From: Cunninghamia lanceolata
Lineage: Eukaryota > Streptophyta > Pinopsida > Cupressales > Cupressaceae
DNA length: 64,000 nucleotides
Direction of reading: 5' to 3'
Assembly (NCBI GenBank): GCA_027924645.1
Contig: BSBN01001687.1
Span: 7,998,001-8,062,000, forward strand
A program made the translations under genes and the position numbers. This document shows, piece after piece, positions 57,401-64,000 of this stretch (positions are counted from its first letter, which is position 1; each line of letters begins with the position of its first letter). The notes under the pieces are model-generated. The model saw nothing but the letters and a program-made list of their open reading frames with translations. It was not told where the DNA came from and ran no database searches.

Positions 57401-57882
57401 TCTCCTCAGTGTTTTTCTCAAGCTTGTATATTCTTACTCACTCTTCCACAAGTCCATTTGAGTGAGAGCTTGTTTTTTCAGCATAAAAAATCCACAATGG
57501 CATTTCTATCAACTGCTACTAATGGTTGTCCATCTGGCAACCTGACTATTTTTGTGGCAGAATGGTAGTACTGTGCCAGGGCCTTAATTAGTTCTGCATC
57601 TACAAATACATTCAGGACCACCAATTTTGCCAAGTCCAGTTTCCATGGGTTGCCTACTGGTCCTAGACCATCTTTCTTTTTGTAGAAGTACTAGAACAAG
57701 TTCCACCTAGAGATAGGGATTGCGACATCCTGACACCCTTCTTCCACAACCCTAATTTTTTTCTTTTGACCTTTGTCTATGGAAGTGGGAAACAATTCTA
57801 ATAGGGACTGTTGAAGTGGTCTCTTCTTGGGGGCCAAAGTTTCATTACTCTTGCTGGCAGACTCAGACTTCTTGGGTGCCAT
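54479..57882 (-). pseudogene. LTR-encoded protein, second diverged copy
   Basis: ATG at 57882 (context GCTAAAATGG) begins a lysine-rich N-terminus as in the Tat-1 copy. Collinear motifs follow: NPWKLDLAKLVVLNVF (about 57640-57590), YDFASYVEKKL (about 57180), TIIRVYGCPQPPHKLP (about 56810), VFGDW (about 56655), CDPEGHMNFVRQ (about 56555), DEDVIRNL (about 56480), a GLELKKVFF motif (about 55690), a coiled coil (about 55400-55300) and a charged C-terminus. Stops lie at 57691, 57203 and 56194, among others. Frameshifts near 57440 and 55100 break it. Identity to the 5260-8250 protein looks like roughly 30 percent, with the best blocks higher. Function unknown. Confidence 0.7.
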
Positions 57883-58249
57883 TTTAGCTACTTATGAAAA
57901 CTAGGGCTTTAAAATCCAAATTACAGCACCAACAACTAAAAAAATAGAGCACAAAACCTTCACCAACTTCTTGCAAGGAGTGGAAAGATGAACTTACTTG
58001 GTCAATTTGAAGCTTACAGAGAGCACATTGAGTTGGATAGAGCCTTCTCCAAGTCAACTCTGCAATCACTAGAATGAGCAAATGTCAAGAAATCCTCAAA
58101 TTTTATTGTGCCAAGAAATTCATCATATCACAATTACTCTGGTTCATGCCACGAGATTGTAAAATCTCAGCATTCAATTCATTTCAAATACAGGCCCTTG
58201 AGTGAATTGGATCCAACAGCCATATGAGATGACAAAGATTTATTGTATT

Positions 58250-58790
58250 CCTCGATAATCGTAGCCTCACAATGAGTTGATTCGCCCATTTATTCTTTTA
58301 CCGCATTGCCGCAGGACTTGCCCCTACCGGCTGCGGGGTTGTGGGAAGCATCTAGTTTGTATCCTTCCTTTTACTGATACCCCACTGGTATTTGATCTAG
58401 CCATTGCAAGACTACAGTAGCTATATGCTTTCACTTTCCTAGTTTACCACCGTACCGTAGATACCCCTTGAAATTATTGTGGGGCTGCGGTAACTAACTC
58501 TATCTTTATTCCTTATTACTGCAACATCATCGATATCCTTCCAAGCTGCTGCAAGACCATGGTATTAATCCTTACCACCTGTCTCTATTTACTGTGATGC
58601 CGCAATCATATGATGAAACCTCCGTGGGGGTGCGGTAGCCTTCTTAAGTTAAGCATTTCATACTGCCAAGCCGCCACTCGATTGTGTGTGCCTCATGAGG
58701 TTGTGGTAGACATGATTTATGCTCCTCTTGCTCCCACACAACCACTAAAGCATTGTGAATGACCTGCGGGATTATGGTAAGAGACAAAAA
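58250..58790. promoter_or_regulatory. TGCGG/CCGCA motif cluster in the solo LTR
   Basis: At least seven TGCGG or CCGCA, often extended to GGTGCGGTAGCC or GGCTGCGGTAAC, plus CACCGTACCGTAG variants, in about 500 bp at the U3 position of the minus-strand LTR. About one would be expected by chance. It corresponds in position to the ATCGG cluster of Tat-1. Confidence 0.5.
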
Positions 58791-58944
58791 CACATAGATA
58801 GTTAGGAGCAATCAAAATTTTCTCAGAATGGTTATAATATGAGACCATGGGAGATAAATGGCAAAACCATTTGACAAGAATGTGGACCATGAGATGGGTT
58901 TATGAACAGAATGGAATCTTACAGATTTTGGAAGGGTCATAACA

Positions 58945-59273
58945 CCCTATTCCAAAGCTCCCATTTTGGCACAGGCAGGGAGTATGCTGGAAAAGGTTGT
59001 TGAATTTGGTTTTACATCTGCTAATTGCATTTGCTTGAATGTTTCTAAAGCCTTTTCAACAAATCCATCAAAACATAAAGGATAGAGGAATTTTTTCAGA
59101 TGTTGTAGTTGCAACTGCCCTGTTAGACATGTATGCAAAATGCAAAAGCATAGACAAGGCACATGAACTATTTGACAAAATGCCTTAAAGAAATGTGGTC
59201 TCATGGACTGCAATGATTACATGATATGCACAAAATAGATTTGTTGAAAAGGCTTTAGAAATTTTAAAGCAAA
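58945..59273. pseudogene. PPR gene fragments 2a (minus) and 2b (plus), head to head
   Basis: 58945-59065 is minus-sense PPR (FVEKALETFKQMQLADVKPNS ... CAKMGALE, shown in part) and is the other half of fragment 1. 59085-59273 is plus-sense PPR (DVVVATALLDMYAKC, SIDKAHELFDKM, VVSWTAMI), with stops. The two halves face opposite ways, so a rearrangement joined them. Confidence 0.7.
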
Positions 59274-60431
59274 TGAGAACTAAAAAATCACTCCCTAGGG
59301 TTTTGGAGATGAAACCCAATTGTTTGTGTCTATCTTGCCAACTGGAAAACCATGGCATAGGATTTGCAAGGACTGAAAAAATTGAAACCCTAGTATGAAA
59401 TTTGGTGAAATGTAGAAACAAAGATATGGAAGCCACCATAAAAGTCTGCAATGAAGAAGGCATCCAAAGTACTGTTATATATTTGAATTCAGTTGTTATC
59501 AAAGATTGAAAACATCCTGAAATGATGACTCAACCCTAGGCAGTTTGAAGAGGCAAAACAACAACATATGAAAGATAATAAAGACTGAAAGTCCCTTCAA
59601 ACCCTAGGTATTGTACCAACATGTGGATTTCTGAGTTTAATGGTGTAAAACCCTGCTAGAAATGAAGGAAAATCCTATACAATATATGCATCCCTTTTGA
59701 CAATTTATAGGAACTTCTGCAACATCATGAAGACCTTTGACTAAAATTCTCCTTTTAGCCCAGGTGCACCCACAAGCTACTTTTGCCACTAGTTACTCAG
59801 TCTTTTCAACCTTAGGCACACTTATGAGGGGTATTAGCCACTTATCTCTATTGGGCAGAGCTTTTCATTAAATGAGCCATGTTTTCTAGCTGAGGTGGAA
59901 TTCACTTGCACTTAATGTAATGTCCCCTTTTTTTAATTAAATCAAATTAGAGGACCTGAACATTGTCCATCTTGAGGCCATATCATAAAGAAAAAATGAA
60001 TTGAGATTTTAAACATATTTTTTCTTATCTTGGTCAGACGGAGGGGAACATTCATTAAGGAATTTTCCTCTTAATAGTAGATCTACACCACAAGATTAAT
60101 GATGGTCGTCTTGTTCTTCTCTAGGACATGAATCGATTCAAGAGCCTTGGCCATGATGAACCTACACTTGCCATTAAAACTAGGGATATAGACATCTAGA
60201 AGCCTTGAACACTCCCCACCTCCAAGGACAATTATGGAGAAGGCAATATGCAAGATGTTGTCCAACTCTATAGGCATGCAAGGGTTTTCTCAATCTTGTA
60301 GTTATATGAGGCAAACTATTGCCCCCAACATATTGGTCTTGATTTTTGTGGTATCTAATATTTTTCATGTATATCACAACTCTATGCTCCAAGATTTTTA
60401 TAGCCCTAATAAGGATTGTTTTTGCATCCTA

Positions 60432-60577
60432 TATTTTATATTAATATATGTATGGTTTTTATGCTAATTAGAGAAATGATGCCTAAGCAATATTTTCTAT
60501 CATTTATTTTATATTGATACATCTCTGGTTTTTATACCAATTAGAAAAATGATGCCTGAGTACTATTTTCTATGGAG
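60432..60577. repeat. 73-bp tandem duplication
   Basis: Two diverged copies begin TATTTTATATT and contain AAATGATGCCT followed by ATTTTCTAT. Confidence 0.75.
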
Positions 60578-60899
60578 CCTCATCTGGATTGGTCTCAGCA
60601 TCTACCTAGCTATGAGAATAACCTTCTTGTGTTATAATGTTGGTTAGGTCAAGTCCTCTTATTTTTGTCAAAACAAAAATTTCCTAGGCCTCAAGGTGCC
60701 AACCTTTGTCTTGTCCATACTTTCTCAAAATCAAATTTTGAGAGACAATAACCATCTTATTGTTTCATGTTGTAGAAGAAAAGAGATGAAGAGTAAATAC
60801 CATTTCAATTGCTGAAATCCAAATTCAAATCTTTATATTTGTACATTTAAGCAATATTTTTGCTTTCCCGGGTTCGAACATGTTAAAAACGAGGCATGG

Positions 60900-60998
60900 A
60901 ATGTAATCTAGGTGGAAAATAATAGATGGGATTAGTCACCTCAAATGAAATGTAATCTAGGTGGAAAATAATATGTGGTCTCAGGCACCTCAAAAGTG
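60900..60998. repeat. 49-bp tandem duplication
   Basis: Two copies begin AATGTAATCTAGGTGGAAAA and end near CACCTCAAA. Confidence 0.8.
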
Positions 60999-61870
60999 TA
61001 TACATGACATTTTTAATTAAGAATTTTGTACCATCTTTTCAAATTTAGAAAACCTTGTTTGTTTTATAATCTCAACTGATAAATTTTGGTACTAAGTTTT
61101 TAAATGTGTTTTAAAGATTTCAACTTCTTTCTCTCTTACGTTATAGGTGTTCTAGCATGGTAGAATACTTTCTAGTTGAAGTTCTCATGGTGAATAATTT
61201 TTCTTTTCAATCAGGAATGTCACCCATCCCAAAATCAAAGGAGCAATTATATTTCATAAACATGGGCCACATATATATGATTATAGCATCCATCTAAATC
61301 ATTCATGGGCTCCCTCAGGCTTTTCAGATGTGAAGACTATCATGGATACAAATGGACCATATGTAAATGAATTACAATTAGGGGTCAACATCAAACCAAC
61401 TTTACAGTATGGATTCAGTGGCTTCTTGATGGTATTCACTGATCTTCTTTGTCTATACTTAAATAACTTTTGATCTGACTGGAAAATCCCAAGAAGTTCC
61501 AACCTTTGTTACATTTTTAGTCCCATAGACCTAATTTGAAATAAGGTGCTAGCTGTGTATTCTTATGAATATATAATTTATTGTTGTTTTTTTATGTTTC
61601 TTGGGTTTCTCATTTTGATCAATGATTATAATTTATTTGAATCATCACTACAAATTATATTGTACTCAAACGTTAAATGTGTTTTTGCAGGTTCTCATTT
61701 GGAATATATTGAAAGATTTTTTTTTAATGTTTGGAGTTCTTTTATTGATAATTTCATGTATTTTGATGGGTTTGTATGCATAACAAGTACAACAAGTTTT
61801 AGATTCATTTATAATATTTGCTACATAATGGAATAGAAGCTCTACTTTCTATGACAAAACAGAAAAAGGA

Positions 61871-62082
61871 GGTGACTTAGATATTCATCAAACCCAAAGT
61901 CACTTGGAGAACAATCGTACAGAAGAGAACCATCAGATGTTTGGTATGCTTGAAGAGAACTCTAAGCAGGATTTTCCTTGGACATTGTTTAGACCAACAA
62001 ATATCAGTTCTGTACCTTTTCCAACTCGTGAATATACAGATGATGAATTCCAATATATTGTCAAAGAAGTGATGGGAGTATT
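61871..62082 (+). pseudogene. Possible captured exon upstream of the RRM piece
   Basis: An open stretch without stop reads [16 protein letters not shown], then [17 protein letters not shown] and [15 protein letters not shown], ending at a possible donor GTAAGG (62083). It looks like real protein and lies in the same orientation as the RRM exons. Source unknown. It is separated from them by PPR fragment 3. Confidence 0.4.
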
Positions 62083-62214
62083 GTAAGGATTACTTTCTAT
62101 GTCTTATGTTAAGTTGTTATAGATGTGATTAGTGATACTTAGTTATTTGTCAATGCCATAGAAGAATAATATGGTTTTGCTTGTAGCAGTTGAGTTGAAG
62201 GCTAGTGTAAATTT

Positions 62215-62480
62215 TAGTCTGCAATGATTGCAGGATATGCACAAAATGGATTTGTTGAAAAGGCTTTAGAAATTTGAAAGAAAATGCAATTGGATGGTGT
62301 AAGGCCAAATTCCACAACCTTTGCTAGCATCCTCCTTTCTTGTGTCAAAATGGGAGCTTTGGAATAGGGTAGGACATCCATCAAAACATAAAGGATAGAG
62401 GAATTTTGTTAGATGTTGTAGTTGCAACTGCCCTGTTAGACATGTATGCAAAATGTGGAAGCATAGACAAGGCACATAAA
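62215..62480 (+). pseudogene. PPR gene fragment 3
   Basis: Plus-sense PPR: MIAGYAQNGFVEKALEI, then KKMQLDGVRPNSTTFASILL, MGALE, and after a frameshift LLDMYAKCGSIDKAH. It keeps the uninterrupted sequence (GGAATAGGGTAGGACATCC) that corresponds to the solo-LTR target site. Stops and a frameshift are present. Confidence 0.75.
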
Positions 62481-62549
62481 TTGTCCTCAATAGAGAAGAA
62501 TTTATCTATGGTTAGTCTCTTTTCACTCATTGTTTGCTGACATTTTAGG

Positions 62550-63480
62550 TTCACTTTGATGCAACTTAAGAGTCGTTATCCAAACATTTCGGCCGTTACG
62601 GTGAAGTTTTCAAGGTTATAATATAAATAGATGCTACAACCAGCCAACCCAAAGGGTAGATGTTGATACTATCAAATTAATTAATTCAATGCTATGTATA
62701 AGTTATTTTTTCTAAATTATCCTCATTTGATAGTGCAAAGAACTGAAAAAGCTAATGTAATTGTAATCTAACTACTGTAAATAACAAGTCAGTCTATATT
62801 GAATTTACTAGCAAAGAAATGGACGAAATGGCTTTGACCTTAAACGAGACATCATTTATGTCCTGAATGCTGAAGGTAGGTTTCTCAAGGTTTTGAAGAT
62901 TGTTGGTGTGCTCATTCTTGTAGATTTATATGGCTAACTTTATAATCCATGCTCATTTGTTGTTTATGCACAGGTTATTCAAAAAACTGCTTCAAACTCA
63001 AATGTTGAACCTCCTATCATTGCTCAACCTCCATTACGTCATCCTTTTCCATTTCTTACCAGGCCTTCAGCACGAGCTGTGTATGGAAGGGGCTTTCTGG
63101 GTACATACAAAAGAGCAGGCTATATGTCAAGGCCTTTTGGTAGTACTCGTAGTTTCCAATGGAGAAGAGATAAAGCAAGCGGTACTTCTAAAATTTTAGG
63201 AGGTTCTGCTAGTAAGTGTCCAGCAGCATCAAGCTCTGTGCCTGCAAGTGGTGGAATTCCTGCTGGTCCAAGCTTTGTACTGTCACTGAGACCTTTACTT
63301 ATATTATTTATGTCTTTTGGTGCATTATAACTCAGAAAATCAGTTTCTTGCTCATTCTTTGAGCTATGTATTGTAACCATGAAGATTTGTTTAGCAAAGA
63401 GAAAGCATTGTAACTTATTTTCAGATTTGTATGCTGTTTGTAAGCATTTTTAATCAATAAAACAAGATGTTTTTACCTTC
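62550..63480 (+). pseudogene. Captured 3' part of an RRM-type RNA-binding protein gene, introns retained
   Basis: Three exon-like blocks with splice signals. 62550-62650 after acceptor TTTTAG reads VHFDAT, stop, ESLSKHFGRYGEVFKV, an RRM start. About 62783-62875 reads YIEFTSKEMDEMALTLNETS with TGA at 62864-62866 and donor GTAGGT. 62974-63330 after acceptor ATGCACAG reads ARAVYGRGFLGTYKR and SFQWRRDK to TAA 63328-63330. AATAAA lies at 63456. The last part is arginine/glycine/aromatic rich, as in RNA-binding tails. In-frame stops show it is dead. Retained introns mean it was captured as DNA, not by retroposition. Confidence 0.7.
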
Positions 63481-63489
63481 TCAAAGTTG

Positions 63490-63910
63490 TTTCATTGTGC
63501 AAGCTTCAAAATATACTACTAAATATACTAATGACTAAATGCAAGCTTCAAAATGAGTAAATATACTACTAATTGACGTCAATTAATAATTAAATTGACT
63601 AAATATACTATCAATTGACAAAAATCAGTGAACAATGAGTAAATATGACTAAATATATGACCAGTGTTAAATCAGTGAATAAAAATGACTAAATAAGTGA
63701 CCAGTTAACAACAATCAATGACTAAATAAGTGACCATATTACAACAATCAATGATTAAATCAACGACTAAATATACTACCAAATCGATCAATCAAAACAA
63801 CCAATAAATGACAAAATGGTTTAGTCATCAATTTGGTCATGTTATAAATGACTGGCAATAAACTACTAATGGTCATGTGACCATGTTTGGTCATTTATAA
63901 GTAGTTTTTA
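63490..63910. repeat. CACTA right subterminal repeats
   Basis: More than ten TGACTAAAT, GACTAAATA or AGTGACCA words in about 420 bp, matching the words near the left terminus. Confidence 0.7.
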
Positions 63911-63941
63911 GTAGTAATATATTGCTCTTTTTGTACTAGTG

Positions 63942-64000
63942 ACTCCAAAAATTTAACTCGCCTGAACACTAAATGGAAACCTTCATTGGAAGGCTGGTGC
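63942..64000 (+). pseudogene. LINE ORF2 continues after the CACTA element
   Basis: After the right ACT duplication the LINE frame resumes as SKNLTRLNTKWKPSLEGWC and runs off the window. WxPxxxGW is typical just before the RNase H domain of plant L1 ORF2 (family knowledge). Confidence 0.75.

Larger units (their letters stand above)
53367..58944 (-). repeat. Solo LTR (5.58 kb) of a Tat-1-like element, minus strand, with internal ORF
   Basis: In minus orientation it starts TGTTATGACC (58944) and ends AACCAACA (53367). It is flanked by CCCTG (53362-53366) and CCCTA (58945-58949), a 5-bp duplication with one mismatch, inside a PPR fragment whose other copies show the uninterrupted site. No gag or pol is present and there is one LTR only, hence solo LTR. 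Layout mirrors the Tat-1 LTR: motif cluster, ORF starting 1.06 kb in (1.30 kb in Tat-1), and a 1.11-kb tail (1.06 kb in Tat-1). The final 150 bp resemble the Tat-1 LTR end. Confidence 0.8.
59274..61870. other. CACTA interior without recognised gene
   Basis: AT-rich, stops in all frames. It holds tandem duplications of 73 bp (60432-60577) and 49 bp (60900-60998). Confidence 0.45.
50413..63941. mobile_element. Non-autonomous CACTA (En/Spm-type) transposon with captured gene pieces
   Basis: The left terminus is CACTAGTAGAATTTTGGC. The right terminus read on the minus strand is CACTAGTACAAAAAGAGC. The 3-bp duplication ACT flanks both (50410-50412, 63942-63944), the size typical of CACTA elements. 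Removing the element restores the LINE reading frame. Both subterminal regions are rich in TGACTAAAT and GTGACTA words (50440-50690 and 63490-63910), as expected for transposase-binding repeats. No transposase gene was recognised. It carries PPR fragments, an RRM-gene piece with introns and a solo LTR. Confidence 0.85.
37690..64000 (+). mobile_element. L1-type LINE, decayed, interrupted by chromovirus B and a CACTA element
   Basis: Plus-strand LINE pieces are in order: ORF1 with a DUF4283-like domain, endonuclease, reverse transcriptase, RVT-type zinc finger, then a C-terminal stretch split by two insertions. The frame reads through GWSIWKERN at 42794, continues NRIFKDEAK at 50232, then INKFNNS to 50412, and KNLTRLNTKWKPS after 63944. 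The element leaves the window on the right, where plant L1 elements often carry an RNase H domain (family knowledge). The start near 37690 is approximate. Confidence 0.85.

Noticed and set aside
53367..58944. Independent host gene cluster inside the CACTA element
   Set aside because: TG...CA ends, a 5-bp target duplication in a PPR fragment and similarity to the Tat-1 LTR indicate a solo LTR.

Overview
The window is nuclear DNA of a seed plant with a large, repeat-packed genome; a gymnosperm is the most likely guess (inference from the depth of nested, decayed LTR elements, the very long LTRs and the lack of any unique intact host gene). Almost everything recognisable is mobile-element DNA. 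No bacterial-type operons, tRNA, rRNA or CRISPR arrays were seen.

Left part (1-9311): the 3' portion of a Tat-like Ty3 element (Tat-1). A pol frame (2-3718, one nonsense codon) is followed by a very long 3' LTR (3958-9311). This LTR carries its own reading frame of about 996 codons (5260-8250), broken only by three nonsense codons. Region 9312-19330 is mostly anonymous AT-rich DNA. It holds a possible third LTR of the same type (from 10435), a decayed minus-strand coding remnant (12293-13430), and a tandem duplication (14872-16595) with a 155-bp MITE in one copy only.

Middle (19340-36720): an old decayed chromovirus on the minus strand (chromovirus A). It was split by a young complete Tat-like element, Tat-2 (20328-32581), with equal 2725-bp LTRs, a PBS, one intact 2151-codon gag-pol frame and a target-site duplication. 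A second, less clear insertion (about 32824-35050) also splits chromovirus A. Both Tat elements order pol as protease, archaeal-type RNase H, RT, degenerate RNase H, integrase, with the active RNase H ahead of RT.

Right part (37690-64000): an L1-type LINE on the plus strand is the host of two insertions. Chromovirus B (minus strand, 42795-50226, GGAAC duplication, integrase core deleted in frame) sits in its ORF2. A 13.5-kb non-autonomous CACTA transposon (50413-63941, ACT duplication) lies 187 bp further on. The LINE frame resumes across both. The CACTA carries PPR gene pieces and part of an RRM-protein gene with its introns. A 5.6-kb minus-strand solo LTR (53367-58944) has landed in one PPR piece and carries a second, diverged copy of the LTR-encoded reading frame seen at the left edge.

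The most unusual signals are: a long protein-coding frame inside an LTR, conserved in position between two diverged LTRs; the RNase H relocation together with loss of the original RNase H active site; and LTRs that each contain a dense cluster of one short, element-specific motif (ATCGG, TGACGTCA/ATGATG, TGCGG). Identities and counts are by eye, without alignment software.
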